Counted from the first letter of the stretch, positions 15,690 to 26,296 are shown. The stretch is DNA of 64,000 nucleotides from Streptomyces sp. ATexAB-D23 (GCF_000373645.1 NZ_KB892009.1:104505-168504), one strand, 5' to 3'. Numbers and translations: made by a program. Notes: generated by a model not told the origin, from the letters alone.

Positions 15690-17135
15690 ATGACCTCCAC
15701 CCACGCCTTCTGGCTGGCCGGCCGCGAGGCCACCGGCGAGGAAAGCTTCGACGTCACCAACCCCTGGGACGGCCGGCTCGTCGGCACCGTCGGCGTACCG
15801 ACCGGGGCCCAGGTCGAGGAGGCCGTCGCCGCCGCACACGCCGTGCGCGAGGAGTTCGCCGCCACCCCGGCCCACGTGCGCGCCGCCGCGCTCGACCACG
15901 TGGCCCGCCGGCTGACCGAGCGCACCGAGGAGATCGCCCAGCTGATCTCCGCCGAGAACGGCAAGCCGGTCAAGTGGGCGCGCGGCGAGGTCGGCCGGGC
16001 CGTCTCCGTCTTCCGCTTCGCCTCCGAGGAGGCCCGCCGCTTCAACAGCGGCGAGGCCCAGCGCCTGGACACCGATGCCGGGGGCACCGGCCGGCTCGGC
16101 CTGACCCGGCGCTTCCCGCGCGGCACCGTCCTCGGCATCGCGCCCTTCAACTTCCCGCTGAACCTGAGCGCCCACAAGGTCGCCCCGGCCATCGCCGTCG
16201 GCGTCCCGATCATCCTCAAGCCCGCCCCGGCCACCCCGATCTCCTCGCTGGTGCTGGGCGAACTGCTGGCCGAGACCGACCTGCCGGCCGGCTCCTGGTC
16301 CGTGCTGACGGTCCCCAACGACCGGATGCCTGCCCTCGTCCAGGACGAGCGGCTGCCCGTGATCTCCTTCACCGGGTCCGCCCCCGTCGGTTACGCGATC
16401 ATGGACTCGGTGCCCCGTAAGCACTGCACGCTGGAACTCGGCGGCAACGGCGCGGCCGTGGTGCTCGGCGACTGGGCCTCCGAAGAGGACCTGGACCGGG
16501 CCGCGAGCCGTATCGCGACCTTCTCCAACTACCAGGGCGGCCAGTCCTGCATCTCGGTGCAGCGCGTCATCGCGGACGCGGCCGTCTACGACCGGCTGCT
16601 CCCGAAGATCGTCGCGGCGGTCGGGGCCCAGGTCACCGGAGACCCGTCCGACCCGGCCACCGACGTCGGCCCGCTGGTCGACGAGGCGGCCGCCCGGCGC
16701 GTCGAGTCCTGGGTCGACGAGGCCGTCGCCGCCGGGGCCCGGCTGCTCACCGGCGGGAAGCGCGACGGCTCGACGTACGCGCCGACCGTCCTCGCCGAAC
16801 TGCCCGACGGCGTCACGCTTGCCGCCGAGGAGGTCTTCGGACCGGTCCTCTCGGTGCAGCGGGTGGACGGCGAGGCCGAGGCGTTCGCCGCCGTCAACAC
16901 CTCCAAGTACGGGCTCCAGGCAGGCGTGTTCACCCACGACATCCAGGCCGCCTTCCGCGCCCACCGCGCGCTGGAGGTCGGCGGCGTGATCATCGGCGAC
17001 GTCCCCTCGTACCGCGCCGACCAGATGCCGTACGGCGGTGCCAAGCAGTCCGGCGTGGGCCGCGAGGGCGTCCGGTACGCGATGGACGACTACACCTACG
17101 AGCGCGTCCTGGTCCTCACCGGCCTCGCGCTGTAG
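15690..17135 (+). CDS. NAD(P)-dependent aldehyde dehydrogenase
   Basis: 481 aa from ATG at 15690, which starts the family-like sequence (STHAFWLAGREATG). PFNFPLNLSAHKVAPAI holds the cofactor-contacting Asn/Lys. CTLELGGNGAAVV holds the general-base Glu, and NYQGGQSCISVQR the nucleophilic Cys. EEVFGPVLSVQRV is present as expected. The enzyme oxidises an aldehyde to the acid. With gabT and the PucR regulator beside it, succinate semialdehyde or an aminoaldehyde is a plausible substrate, although the sequence also resembles general ALDH/glyceraldehyde-3-phosphate-type enzymes. A strong hairpin follows. Confidence 0.9.
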   Translation: MTSTHAFWLAGREATGEESFDVTNPWDGRLVGTVGVPTGAQVEEAVAAAHAVREEFAATPAHVRAAALDHVARRLTERTEEIAQLISAENGKPVKWARGEVGRAVSVFRFASEEARRFNSGEAQRLDTDAGGTGRLGLTRRFPRGTVLGIAPFNFPLNLSAHKVAPAIAVGVPIILKPAPATPISSLVLGELLAETDLPAGSWSVLTVPNDRMPALVQDERLPVISFTGSAPVGYAIMDSVPRKHCTLELGGNGAAVVLGDWASEEDLDRAASRIATFSNYQGGQSCISVQRVIADAAVYDRLLPKIVAAVGAQVTGDPSDPATDVGPLVDEAAARRVESWVDEAVAAGARLLTGGKRDGSTYAPTVLAELPDGVTLAAEEVFGPVLSVQRVDGEAEAFAAVNTSKYGLQAGVFTHDIQAAFRAHRALEVGGVIIGDVPSYRADQMPYGGAKQSGVGREGVRYAMDDYTYERVLVLTGLAL

Positions 17136-17146
17136 CCGGGGCGGAC

Positions 17147-17176
17147 CGCCGCGTGCGGCATGCCGCACGCGGCGGC
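17147..17176 (+). terminator. Palindromic terminator after aldehyde dehydrogenase
   Basis: Near-perfect palindrome: left arm 17147-17160, right arm 17163-17176, 13-14 bp stem closing on a CATG loop, 12 bases after the stop codon. Confidence 0.75.
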
Positions 17177-17348
17177 GGGCAGTGGAGTGGCGGCCGACCC
17201 GATCGGCGCCCCGAGGCTGGTGGGGCCTGCCGGAATCGGGTACATACGGACAAGTAGAACCGGTCAGGCACGCACGGCGGACGGTCCCCGCACCGCACGC
17301 GCGCCTGCCGGGTCCACCCACCCGACGACGCGGCGAGGTGAGCTCCTC

Positions 17349-19295
17349 ATGTCCGCTCCATCCGCACAACAGCACACGCCCAAGGTCTCCGAACGCGAAG
17401 CGCGCCGGGTGGCCGAGGACGCGCGGGAACGGGACTGGCGCAAACCCAGTTTCGCCAAGGAACTCTTCCTGGGCCGCTTCCGCCTCGACCTGATCCACCC
17501 GCACCCGCTGCCCGCGGGCGAGGACGTCCGGCGCGGTGAGGAATTCCTCGCCCGGCTGCGCGAGTTCTGCGAGACCAGGGTCGACGGGGCCCTGATCGAA
17601 CGCGAGGCACGGATTCCCGACGAGGTGATCACCGGCCTCAAGGAACTCGGCGCGCTCGGCATGAAGATCGACGTCAAGTACGGCGGTCTCGGCCTGACCC
17701 AGGTCTACTACAACCGCGCCCTCGCGCTGGCCGGTTCCGCGAGCCCGGCGATCGGCGCCCTGCTCTCGGCCCACCAGTCCATCGGGGTGCCGCAGCCGCT
17801 GAAGACCTTCGGCAGCCAGGAGCAGAAGGACACCTTCCTGCCCCGGCTGGCCCGTACGGACATCTCCGCGTTCCTGCTCACCGAGCCGGACGTCGGCTCC
17901 GACCCGGCCCGGCTGGCCACCTCCGCCGTGCCGGACGGCGACGACTACGTCCTGGACGGCGTCAAGCTGTGGACGACCAACGGGGTCGTCGCCGACCTGC
18001 TGGTCGTCATGGCCCGGGTCCCGGAGTCGGAGGGCCACCGGGGCGGCATCACCGCCTTCGTGGTCGAGGCGGACGCCCCCGGGATCACCGTGGAGCACCG
18101 CAACGCCTTCATGGGCCTGCGCGGCATCGAGAACGGCGTCACCCGCTTCCACCAGGTGCGCGTCCCCGCCGCCAACCGCATCGGGCCGGAGGGCGCCGGA
18201 CTCAGGATCGCGCTCACCACCCTCAACACCGGACGGCTCTCGCTGCCCGCCATGTGCGTCGGCTCGGGCAAGTGGTGCCTGAAGATCGCCCGCGAGTGGT
18301 CGGCCGTCCGCGAGCAGTGGGGCAGGCCGGTCGCCAGGCACGAGGCCGTCGGCGCCAAGATCTCCTTCATCGCCGCGACCACCTTCGCCCTCGAAGCCGT
18401 GGTCGACCTCGCCTCGCAGATGGCGGACGAGAACCGCAACGACATCCGCATCGAGGCGGCCCTCGCCAAGCTGTACGGCTCCGAGATGGGCTGTCTGATC
18501 GCCGACGAACTGGTCCAGATCCGCGGCGGACGCGGCTTCGAGACCGCCGCCTCCCTCGCCGCCCGGGGCGAACGGGCCGTGCCCGCCGAGCAGATGCTCC
18601 GCGACATGCGGATCAACCGGATCTTCGAGGGCTCCACGGAGATCATGCACCTGCTGATCGCCCGCGAGGCCGTCGACGCCCACCTGAAGGTCGCCGGGGA
18701 CATCATCGACCCCGACAAACCGCTCTCCGCCAAGGCGAAGGCCGGCGCCGACGCGGCCGGCTTCTACGCCAAGTGGCTGCCCAAGCTCGTCGCGGGCCCC
18801 GGACAGCTCCCGCGCGCCTACGCCGAGTTCCACCCGGCGGGCCACGTCGACCTCGCCACCCACCTGCGCTACGTCGAACGCGCCTCGCGCAAGCTCGCCC
18901 GGTCCACGTTCTACGCCATGTCCCGCTGGCAGGGCCGGATGGAGACCAAGCAGGGCTTCCTCGGCCGGATCGTCGACATCGGCGCGGAACTCTTCGCGAT
19001 GAGCGCCGCCTGCGTCCGCGCCGAGCACCTGCGCACCGCCGACGACCACGGCCGCGAGGCCTACCAGCTCGCCGACGCCTTCTGCCGGCAGGCCCGCATC
19101 CGGGTCGAGGAGCTGTTCACCCGGCTCTGGTTCAACACCGACGACCTCGACCGGCGCGTGGTCGACGGCGTCCTGTCCGGCACGTACGCCTGGCTGGAGG
19201 AGGGCGTGGTGGACCCGAGCGGAGAGGGCCCCTGGATCGCGGACGCCACCCCCGGCCCCTCCACGAAGGACAACGTCCACCGGCCCATCCGCTGA
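17349..19295 (+). CDS. Large acyl-CoA dehydrogenase
   Basis: 648 aa from ATG at 17349, with GGCGAGGTGAG just upstream. The core is a normal acyl-CoA dehydrogenase: GSDPARL and KLWTTNG in the flavin-contacting beta domain, RGIENGVTRFHQVRVP, and the C-terminal helical domain with RGGRGFETAASLA and the catalytic-Glu region RIFEGSTEIMHLLIARE. It is about 250 residues longer than short-chain enzymes. The extra C-terminal helical part (about 470-648) resembles the extension of very-long-chain/ACAD9-type enzymes, which mediates dimerisation and membrane contact. Expected role: first step of beta-oxidation of long acyl-CoAs. No electron-transfer or thiolase genes are adjacent. Confidence 0.9.
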   Translation: MSAPSAQQHTPKVSEREARRVAEDARERDWRKPSFAKELFLGRFRLDLIHPHPLPAGEDVRRGEEFLARLREFCETRVDGALIEREARIPDEVITGLKELGALGMKIDVKYGGLGLTQVYYNRALALAGSASPAIGALLSAHQSIGVPQPLKTFGSQEQKDTFLPRLARTDISAFLLTEPDVGSDPARLATSAVPDGDDYVLDGVKLWTTNGVVADLLVVMARVPESEGHRGGITAFVVEADAPGITVEHRNAFMGLRGIENGVTRFHQVRVPAANRIGPEGAGLRIALTTLNTGRLSLPAMCVGSGKWCLKIAREWSAVREQWGRPVARHEAVGAKISFIAATTFALEAVVDLASQMADENRNDIRIEAALAKLYGSEMGCLIADELVQIRGGRGFETAASLAARGERAVPAEQMLRDMRINRIFEGSTEIMHLLIAREAVDAHLKVAGDIIDPDKPLSAKAKAGADAAGFYAKWLPKLVAGPGQLPRAYAEFHPAGHVDLATHLRYVERASRKLARSTFYAMSRWQGRMETKQGFLGRIVDIGAELFAMSAACVRAEHLRTADDHGREAYQLADAFCRQARIRVEELFTRLWFNTDDLDRRVVDGVLSGTYAWLEEGVVDPSGEGPWIADATPGPSTKDNVHRPIR

Positions 19296-19374
19296 GCCAC
19301 CGGGCACCGCGGGGCTCGTCCAGTCGCTGGACGGGCCCCGCCGCCCGCTGCCCGGCACGGCAGGATGGGGGCCC

Positions 19375-20619
19375 GTGACCGTCACCCATGTCCCCGGTTC
19401 CAAGTCCGTCACCGCGCGCGCCCTCTTCCTGGCCGCCGCCGCGAACGGCCGCAGCACGCTCGTACGCCCCCTGAGCTCGGACGACACCGAGGGGTTCGCC
19501 GCCGGGCTCACCGCGCTCGGATACGCCGTCGAGCAGGAGGCGGAGCAGTGGCACATCACGGGCCGCCCCGCCGGACCCGCCGCCACCGAGGCCGACGTCT
19601 ACTGCCGCGACGGGGCGACCACCGCCCGCTTCCTGCCCACCCTCGCCGCCGCCGGCTCCCGCGGCAGCTACCGCTTCGACGCCTCCGCGCAGATGCGCCG
19701 CCGCCCCCTCGCCCCGCTCACCGAGGCGCTGCGCACGCTCGGCGTCGACCTGCGCCACGAGGACGCCGAGGGCCACCACCCGCTGCGGATCGAGGCCGCC
19801 GGCATCAAGGGCGGCGAACTCACCCTGGACGCCGGGCAGTCCAGCCAGTACCTCACCGCCCTGCTGATGCTCGGACCGCTCACGGAGACCGGGCTGCGGA
19901 TCACCGTCACCGACCTCGTATCGGCGCCGTACATCGAGATCACCCTCGCGATGATGCGCTCCTTCGGCGTCGAGGTCACCCGGAGCGGCCCCGGGAACAC
20001 CGTCTTCACCGTCCCGCCCGGCGGCTACCGTGCCACCACCTACGCGGTCGAACCCGACGCCTCCACCGCGAGCTACTTCTTCGCCGCGGCGGCCCTCACC
20101 GGCCGCGAGGTCACCGTCCCCGGGCTCGGCGACGGCGCGCTCCAGGGAGACCTGCGGTTCGTCGACGTACTGCGCCGCATGGGCGCGGACGTCCGCACGG
20201 CGGGCGGCTCCACCACGGTCCGCTCCACCGGCACCCTGAGCGGCCTCACCGTCAACATGCGCGACATCTCCGACACCATGCCGACCCTCGCCGCGCTCGC
20301 CCCCTTCGCCTCGGGGCCCGTACGCATCGAGGACGTCGGCAACACCCGCGTGAAGGAGTGCGACCGGCTGGAGGCGTGCGCGGGCAACCTCCGGCGGATG
20401 GGCGTCACGGTCGCCACCGGACCCGACTGGATCGAGATCCGGCCCGGCACACCCCGGCCCGTGGAGATCGAGACCCACGGCGACCACCGCATCGTCATGT
20501 CGTTCGCCGTCACCGGCCTGCGCACCCCGGGCCTCACGTACGACGACCCCGGCTGCGTACGCAAGACGTTCCCCGGATTCCACGAGGCGTTCGCCGCGTA
20601 CGCCGGCGCCACCGGCTGA
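19375..20619 (+). CDS. aroA: 3-phosphoshikimate 1-carboxyvinyltransferase (EPSP synthase), atypical
   Basis: 414 aa, GTG start; the N terminus begins almost directly at the PGSKS motif, slightly shorter than usual. Active-site groups are present: VPGSKSVTARAL (Lys, Ser, Arg), ARFLP (Arg), GQSSQYLTALL, SDTMPTLAAL (Asp), RVKECDRLEA (Glu, Arg), GDHRIVMSFA and RKTFPGF (Lys). It should make EPSP from shikimate-3-phosphate and PEP. Two oddities: the Asn of NRAL is Ala, and the usual LAGT loop reads DGAT, placing Ala where Gly96 (E. coli numbering) normally sits. It may be a second copy beside a standard aroA elsewhere in the genome. It lies 83 bases upstream of dxr. Confidence 0.88.
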   Translation: MTVTHVPGSKSVTARALFLAAAANGRSTLVRPLSSDDTEGFAAGLTALGYAVEQEAEQWHITGRPAGPAATEADVYCRDGATTARFLPTLAAAGSRGSYRFDASAQMRRRPLAPLTEALRTLGVDLRHEDAEGHHPLRIEAAGIKGGELTLDAGQSSQYLTALLMLGPLTETGLRITVTDLVSAPYIEITLAMMRSFGVEVTRSGPGNTVFTVPPGGYRATTYAVEPDASTASYFFAAAALTGREVTVPGLGDGALQGDLRFVDVLRRMGADVRTAGGSTTVRSTGTLSGLTVNMRDISDTMPTLAALAPFASGPVRIEDVGNTRVKECDRLEACAGNLRRMGVTVATGPDWIEIRPGTPRPVEIETHGDHRIVMSFAVTGLRTPGLTYDDPGCVRKTFPGFHEAFAAYAGATG

Positions 20620-20702
20620 GGCAGGGGCGGGGACAGGACACGCGCGGCCCCACCCGGGACGCCCTGTCCCCGCACACAGAGCGAGCGGCGACAATGGGGG
20701 CC

Positions 20703-21956
20703 ATGACCGACAGCCCCGCTCCTCTCGCCGACCCGCACCTCGTCTTCGACGCCGTGGAAGGCCGCCGGGATCTCGTCATCCTCGGCTCCACCGGGTCCAT
20801 CGGCACCCAGGCCATCGACCTGGTGCTGCGCAACCCCGACCGCTTCCGTGTCACCGCGCTGTCCGCGGCCGGCGGCCGGGTCGCCCTCCTCGCCGAGCAG
20901 GCCCGCCTGCTGAAGGTACGCACGGTCGCGGTCGCCTCGGCCGAGGCCGTACCGGCGCTGCGCGAGGCCCTGCGACAGGAGTACGGGACGGCCGAGCCGC
21001 TGCCCGAGATCCTGGCCGGGCCCGACGCCGCCGCGGACCTGGCCGCGAGCGACTGCCACACCGTGCTGAACGGCATCACCGGGTCCATCGGCCTCGCCCC
21101 CACCCTGGCCGCGCTGAAGGCGGGCCGCACGCTGGCGCTCGCCAACAAGGAATCGCTGATCGTCGGCGGCCCCCTCGTCAAGGCGCTCGCCGCGCCGGGC
21201 CAGATCATCCCGGTCGACTCGGAGCACGCGGCGCTCTTCCAGGCGCTCGCCGCCGGCACGCGCGCCGATGTGCGCCGGCTCGTCGTCACCGCGTCCGGCG
21301 GCCCGTTCCGGGGACGGACCAGGAGCGAACTCGCCGACGTCACCCGGGAGCAGGCCCTCGCCCACCCGACCTGGGCCATGGGCCCGGTCATCACGGTCAA
21401 CTCGGCGACCCTGGTCAACAAGGGACTCGAAGTCATCGAGGCGCACCTCCTCTACGACATCCCCTTCGACCGCATCGAGGTCGTCGTCCACCCGCAGTCC
21501 TACGTGCACTCCATGGTCGAGTTCACCGACGGCTCCACCCTCGCCCAGTGCACCCCGCCCGACATGGGCGGCCCGATCGCCATCGGTCTCGGCTGGCCGC
21601 AGCGCGTTCCGGACGCGGCCCCCGTCTTCGACTGGACGAAGGCGTCCAGCTGGGAGTTCTTCCCGCTGGACACCGAGGCCTTCCCGTCCGTCGGCCTCGC
21701 CCGGCACGTGGGCGCGCTGGGCGGCACCGCGCCCGCCGTGTTCAACGCGGCCAACGAGGAGTGCGTCGACGCGTTCCTGTCCGGCAGGCTGCCCTTCAAC
21801 GGCATCATGGACACGGTCACCGCGGTGGTGACCGAACACGGAACGCCCGCCTCGGGAACTTCTCTCACCGTCGCGGACGTCCTTGAAGCGGAGACCTGGG
21901 CACGGACCCGGGCCCGGGAACTCTCGGCCAAGGCCACTGCGGAGGCACGCGCATGA
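20703..21956 (+). CDS. dxr: 1-deoxy-D-xylulose-5-phosphate reductoisomerase
   Basis: About 417 aa from the ATG at 20703, preceded by GGGGG; an ATG three codons upstream (20694) is an alternative. The NADPH-binding [17 protein letters not shown] opens the protein. [33 protein letters not shown] and HPTWAMG (substrate/metal site) are all present, followed by the C-terminal helical domain ([16 protein letters not shown]). It is the committed step of the MEP isoprenoid pathway. The stop overlaps the rseP start (ATGA), and ispG of the same pathway follows. Confidence 0.97.
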   Translation: MTDSPAPLADPHLVFDAVEGRRDLVILGSTGSIGTQAIDLVLRNPDRFRVTALSAAGGRVALLAEQARLLKVRTVAVASAEAVPALREALRQEYGTAEPLPEILAGPDAAADLAASDCHTVLNGITGSIGLAPTLAALKAGRTLALANKESLIVGGPLVKALAAPGQIIPVDSEHAALFQALAAGTRADVRRLVVTASGGPFRGRTRSELADVTREQALAHPTWAMGPVITVNSATLVNKGLEVIEAHLLYDIPFDRIEVVVHPQSYVHSMVEFTDGSTLAQCTPPDMGGPIAIGLGWPQRVPDAAPVFDWTKASSWEFFPLDTEAFPSVGLARHVGALGGTAPAVFNAANEECVDAFLSGRLPFNGIMDTVTAVVTEHGTPASGTSLTVADVLEAETWARTRARELSAKATAEARA

Positions 21957-23263
21957 GCATGACGACGATCCTGCTGACGATTCTCGGCATCGCCGTCTTC
22001 GTGTTCGGTCTGCTGTTCTCCATCGCCTGGCACGAGCTGGGCCACCTCTCCACCGCCAAGCTCTTCGGCATCCGCGTCCCGCAGTACATGGTCGGCTTCG
22101 GCCCGACCATCTGGTCGCGCAAGAAGGGCGACACCGAGTACGGCATCAAGGCCATCCCGGCCGGCGGCTACATCCGCATGATCGGGATGTTCCCGCCCGG
22201 GGCGGACGGCCGTCTTGAGGCGCGCTCCACCTCGCCCTGGCGCGGCATGATCGAGGACGCCAGATCCGCCGCCTTCGAAGAGCTGGAACCGGGCGACGAG
22301 AAACGCCTCTTCTACACGCGCAAGCCGTGGAAGCGCGTGATCGTCATGTTCGCCGGACCGTTCATGAACCTGGTCCTGGCCGTGGCGATCTTCCTCGGCG
22401 TCGCCATGACCTTCGGCTTCCAGACCAACACCACCGAGGTCGCCGGCGTCCAGCAGTGCGTCATCCCGCAGAGCGCGGAGCGCGAGACCTGCGAGAAGTC
22501 CGACGCGGTCTCGCCCGCGAAGGCCGCCGGCCTCAAGGAGGGCGACAAGATCGTCGCCTTCGACGGCGAGCGCATCGACGAGTGGTCCACCCTCTCCGAC
22601 CGCATCCGCGACACCATCGGCCCGGCCACCATCACGGTCGAGCGCGACGGACAGGAGAAGACCCTGCACGCCGTGCTCCTGAAGAACGCCGTCGCCAAGA
22701 AGGACTCCCGCGGCGAGGCGGTCGCCGGTGAGTACGTCACGGCCGGCTACCTCGGCTTCGCCGCCCAGTCGGAGATCCTGCCGCTCTCCTTCGGCGACTC
22801 GGTCGTCCGCATGGGCGACATGATCGAGAACGGCGTCGACTCGATCGTGGCCCTGCCGTCCAAGATCCCCGCCCTCTGGGACGCGGCCTTCAGCGACGGA
22901 GAACGCGCGGCCGACTCCCCGGTCGGTGTCGTCGGCGCGGCGAGGATCGGCGGCGAGGTGATGACGCTGGACGTCCCGGCCGAGAACCAGATCGCGATGA
23001 TGCTGTTCCTGCTGGCCGGCTTCAACCTCTCGCTGTTCCTCTTCAACATGCTGCCGCTGCTCCCGCTCGACGGCGGCCACATCGCGGGGGCCCTGTGGGA
23101 GGCGCTGCGGCGCAACGCGGCCCGGATCTTCAAGCGCCCCGACCCCGGCCCGTTCGACGTCGCCAAGCTGATGCCGGTCGCCTACGTGGTCGCCGGGGTC
23201 TTCATCTGCTTCACCCTGCTCGTCCTCGTCGCCGACGTGGTCAACCCGGTCAAGATCACCTGA
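21953..23263 (+). CDS. rseP: Site-2 intramembrane metalloprotease (RseP family)
   Basis: 436 aa. The first membrane helix carries the zinc motif HELGH ([15 protein letters not shown]). [12 protein letters not shown] follows, then a PDZ domain (about 150-260: [21 protein letters not shown]). The last helices include [17 protein letters not shown] with the second metal-binding Asp. It cleaves transmembrane substrates such as anti-sigma factors after a first cut. It overlaps dxr by four bases (ATGA), so it is translationally coupled in a dxr-rseP-ispG unit. Confidence 0.95.
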   Translation: MSMTTILLTILGIAVFVFGLLFSIAWHELGHLSTAKLFGIRVPQYMVGFGPTIWSRKKGDTEYGIKAIPAGGYIRMIGMFPPGADGRLEARSTSPWRGMIEDARSAAFEELEPGDEKRLFYTRKPWKRVIVMFAGPFMNLVLAVAIFLGVAMTFGFQTNTTEVAGVQQCVIPQSAERETCEKSDAVSPAKAAGLKEGDKIVAFDGERIDEWSTLSDRIRDTIGPATITVERDGQEKTLHAVLLKNAVAKKDSRGEAVAGEYVTAGYLGFAAQSEILPLSFGDSVVRMGDMIENGVDSIVALPSKIPALWDAAFSDGERAADSPVGVVGAARIGGEVMTLDVPAENQIAMMLFLLAGFNLSLFLFNMLPLLPLDGGHIAGALWEALRRNAARIFKRPDPGPFDVAKLMPVAYVVAGVFICFTLLVLVADVVNPVKIT

Positions 23264-23448
23264 CCGGGGCGGCCCGCCCGCCCGGTGCACCGCGAGTGAC
23301 GGCCGGTGCGCACGGCGCGTCCGGACAGCCCGACATTCCGTGCGGGCCCGGACGCGGTGTGCTCCCGGCCGCTCTCGGTGACGTAACCTCGAAGGCCGGA
23401 GCCCGCCGATACCGGGACCTCGATCCACACCTTGGGGATGCTCAGCGC

Positions 23449-24603
23449 ATGACTGCGATTTCTCTCGGAATGCCCGCCGTTCCGACCAAGCTCGCCGAAC
23501 GGCGGGTCAGCCGCCAGATCCAGGTCGGCTCGGTGGCGGTCGGCGGGGACGCACCGGTCTCGGTGCAGTCGATGACGACGACACGTACGTCGGACATCGG
23601 CGCGACGCTTCAGCAGATCGCCGAACTCACCGCGTCCGGCTGCCAGATCGTGCGCGTGGCCTGCCCGACCCAGGACGACGCGGACGCCCTGAAGACCATC
23701 GCCACCAAGTCGCAGATCCCGGTGATCGCGGACATCCACTTCCAGCCGAAGTACGTGTTCGCCGCGATCGACGCCGGCTGTGCGGCGGTACGCGTGAACC
23801 CCGGCAACATCAAGCAGTTCGACGACAAGGTCAAGGAGATCGCGCGGGCCGCGAAGGACGCCGGCACCCCCATCCGGATCGGCGTCAACGCCGGTTCGCT
23901 GGACGCGCGACTGCTCAAGAAGTACGGCAAGGCCACCCCCGAGGCGCTCGTCGAGTCGGCGCTCTGGGAGGCGTCGCTCTTCGAGGAGCACGACTTCCGC
24001 GACATCAAGATCTCGGTCAAGCACAACGACCCGGTCGTGATGGTCAACGCCTACCGCCAGCTCGCCGCCCAGTGCGACTACCCGCTGCACCTCGGCGTCA
24101 CCGAGGCCGGCCCCGCCTTCCAGGGCACCATCAAGTCGGCCGTCGCCTTCGGCGCCCTGCTCAGCGAGGGCATCGGCGACACCATCCGCGTCTCGCTGTC
24201 CGCGCCGCCGGCCGAGGAGGTCAAGGTCGGGCTCCAGATCCTGGAGTCGCTCAACCTCAAGCAGCGCCGCCTCGAGATCGTCTCCTGCCCCTCCTGCGGC
24301 CGCGCCCAGGTCGACGTCTACAAGCTCGCGGACCAGGTCAGCGCCGGTCTGGAGGGCATGGAGGTGCCGCTGCGCGTCGCGGTCATGGGCTGCGTCGTCA
24401 ACGGACCCGGCGAAGCCCGCGAGGCCGACCTCGGCGTCGCCTCCGGCAACGGCAAGGGCCAAATCTTCGTCAAGGGCGAGGTCATCAAGACCGTCCCCGA
24501 GTCGAAGATCGTGGAGACCCTCATCGAGGAAGCCATGAAGATCGCCGAGCAGATGGAGAAGGACGGCATCGCCTCCGGCGAGCCCGAGGTCTCCATCAGC
24601 TGA
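23449..24603 (+). CDS. ispG: (E)-4-hydroxy-3-methylbut-2-enyl-diphosphate synthase
   Basis: 384 aa from ATG at 23449; the in-frame upstream extension is non-homologous. The TIM-barrel part includes [13 protein letters not shown] and [13 protein letters not shown]. The C-terminal [4Fe-4S] part has [13 protein letters not shown] and [19 protein letters not shown] with the three ligand Cys. It converts MEcPP to HMBPP in the MEP pathway. It follows rseP after 185 bases, so it may have its own promoter as well as read-through from dxr. A hairpin follows. Confidence 0.97.
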   Translation: MTAISLGMPAVPTKLAERRVSRQIQVGSVAVGGDAPVSVQSMTTTRTSDIGATLQQIAELTASGCQIVRVACPTQDDADALKTIATKSQIPVIADIHFQPKYVFAAIDAGCAAVRVNPGNIKQFDDKVKEIARAAKDAGTPIRIGVNAGSLDARLLKKYGKATPEALVESALWEASLFEEHDFRDIKISVKHNDPVVMVNAYRQLAAQCDYPLHLGVTEAGPAFQGTIKSAVAFGALLSEGIGDTIRVSLSAPPAEEVKVGLQILESLNLKQRRLEIVSCPSCGRAQVDVYKLADQVSAGLEGMEVPLRVAVMGCVVNGPGEAREADLGVASGNGKGQIFVKGEVIKTVPESKIVETLIEEAMKIAEQMEKDGIASGEPEVSIS

Positions 24604-24620
24604 GCCCACGCGCCCCGCGA

Positions 24621-24658
24621 CCGCGCCCCGCCGGAGGAACCACCTTCGCGGGGCGCGG
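24621..24658 (+). terminator. Hairpin after ispG
   Basis: 11-bp perfect stem (24621-24631 with 24648-24658) and a 16-base loop, 17 bases after the ispG stop. Confidence 0.65.
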
Positions 24659-24771
24659 CCCGTGAGCGGGCTCACCGCGTCCGCCGGAAGCCGTTCCCGG
24701 GCACGGGCGGCGTCGGCCGGGCTCTTTGGGTACAGTGCGGAAATCAGCAGACCGCATGGTGAGGCCCCCTC

Positions 24772-25617
24772 GTGTTGACGCACACCACCACCCGGGTCCT
24801 CGAACCCAGCGACCTCGGCGCCGCCCTCGCGGTGCTCGAGAGCGAACCCGTGACCAACGCCTTCGTGACGTCCCGCGTCCAGATCGCGGGTCTCGACCCC
24901 TGGCGCCTCGGCGGCGAGATGTGGGGCTGGTACGCCGACGGCCACCTGCGCTCCCTGTGCTACTCGGGCGCCAACCTCGTCCCCATCTGCGCGGGCCCCG
25001 AAGCCGTACGCGCCTTCGCCGACCGCGCCCGCAGGGCCGGCCGCCGCTGCTCCTCGATCGTCGGCCCCGCCGAGCCCACCGCCCAGCTCTGGCGGCTCCT
25101 CGAACCGGGCTGGGGCCCGGCCCGCGAGGTCCGGGCCAACCAGCCCCTCATGGAGACCGAGAGCCCGTCCGCCGACGTGGCACCCGACCCGCTCGTCCGC
25201 CGCGTCCGCAAGGACGAGATGGACATCCTCATGCCGGCCTGCGTGGCCATGTTCACCGAGGAGGTCGGCATCTCCCCGCTCGCCGGCGACGGCGGCCTCC
25301 TCTACCAGGCCCGCGTCGCCGAACTCATCGCCGCCGGCCGCTCCTTCGCCCGGATCGACGACGGCAAGGTCGTCTTCAAGGCGGAGATCGGCGCCACCAC
25401 CTCCCAGGCCTGCCAGATCCAGGGTGTGTGGGTCGCCCCCGAGTACCGCGGGCGCGGCCTCTCCGAGACCGGCATGGCCGCCGTCGTGCGGTACGCGCTG
25501 GCCGATGTCGCCCCGGTCGTCAGCCTCTACGTCAACGACTACAACACCCCCGCGCGCAGGGCCTACCACCGCATCGGCTTCCGCGAGACCGGCGCGTTCA
25601 TGAGCGTGCTGTTCTGA
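24772..25617 (+). CDS. GNAT acetyltransferase with N-terminal DUF4081-like domain
   Basis: 281 aa, GTG start (a TTG one codon on is the alternative). Residues 1-140 form a first domain (EPSDLGAALAVLESEPVTNAFV, GWYADGHLRSLCYSGANLVP) of the DUF4081 type. Residues 145-281 form a GNAT fold with QIQGVWVAPEYRGRGLSE, the acetyl-CoA pyrophosphate loop, and YVNDYNTPARRAYHRIGF. Substrate unknown. It is followed 40 bases later by a second, shorter GNAT gene. Confidence 0.88.
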   Translation: MLTHTTTRVLEPSDLGAALAVLESEPVTNAFVTSRVQIAGLDPWRLGGEMWGWYADGHLRSLCYSGANLVPICAGPEAVRAFADRARRAGRRCSSIVGPAEPTAQLWRLLEPGWGPAREVRANQPLMETESPSADVAPDPLVRRVRKDEMDILMPACVAMFTEEVGISPLAGDGGLLYQARVAELIAAGRSFARIDDGKVVFKAEIGATTSQACQIQGVWVAPEYRGRGLSETGMAAVVRYALADVAPVVSLYVNDYNTPARRAYHRIGFRETGAFMSVLF

Positions 25618-25657
25618 CCCGGCCCCGGGCCGGCGGCCCGGACAGTAGGGTCGCTCC

Positions 25658-26224
25658 ATGGCAGCAGCTTTCGGGGGCGGCCCCCGCACCAACCGCGTCC
25701 GGGTCGGGCCGATCGACCTCGCCGCACGCGTGGACGAGGCGCTCGCCGTGCAGGCCCTCGCCTTCGGCCTCGGCGCCGAGGAGATCGAGGTGCGCCGCCA
25801 CATCGTGCTCCGGCACCTCGACCACCCGCACGCCCGCGCGCTCGGAGCCCTGACACCCGACGGCCGGCTCGTCGGCTTCGTCTACGGCATGCCCAACGAG
25901 CGCGGCCACTGGTGGGCCACCGTGGTCGAGCCCTACCTGCGCGCCACCGGCTCCGCGCACTGGCTGGACGACTCGTTCGTGATCACCGAACTGCACGTCC
26001 ACCCGGACTTCCAGAACCGGGGCATCGGCCGCACCCTCATCACCACCGTCACGGACGCCGTCCCGCAGCCCCGGTCGATCCTCTCCGCCATCGACACGGA
26101 CAGCCCGGCACGCGGCCTCTACCACTCGCTCGGCTACCAGGACCTGGCCCGGCAGGTGATCTTCCCCAGCGCCCCCAAGCCGTACGCGGTCATGGGAGCG
26201 CCCCTCCCGCTGCGCCGAAGGTGA
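25658..26224 (+). CDS. GNAT family N-acetyltransferase
   Basis: 188 aa, ATG start. A single GNAT domain: beta4/alpha3 loop ITELHVHPDFQNRGIGRTLI binds acetyl-CoA, and DTDSPARGLYHSLGY is the C-terminal motif. No membrane segment. Substrate unknown. It lies between the DUF4081-GNAT gene and proS; the gap to proS (72 bases) may contain a promoter. Confidence 0.88.
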   Translation: MAAAFGGGPRTNRVRVGPIDLAARVDEALAVQALAFGLGAEEIEVRRHIVLRHLDHPHARALGALTPDGRLVGFVYGMPNERGHWWATVVEPYLRATGSAHWLDDSFVITELHVHPDFQNRGIGRTLITTVTDAVPQPRSILSAIDTDSPARGLYHSLGYQDLARQVIFPSAPKPYAVMGAPLPLRRR

Positions 26225-26296
26225 GGAATGGATTTCCGCCCGCACGGGCCGCCCGGCTAACCTCGGGCCCATCACCCTTCCGAGCAGGAGTTCATC

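Noticed and set aside
15600..19586. Very long minus-strand open frame (1328 codons) opposite the aldehyde and acyl-CoA dehydrogenase genes
   Set aside because: A typical antisense artefact of high GC third positions; it has no domain motifs, and the plus-strand frames encode clear enzymes.
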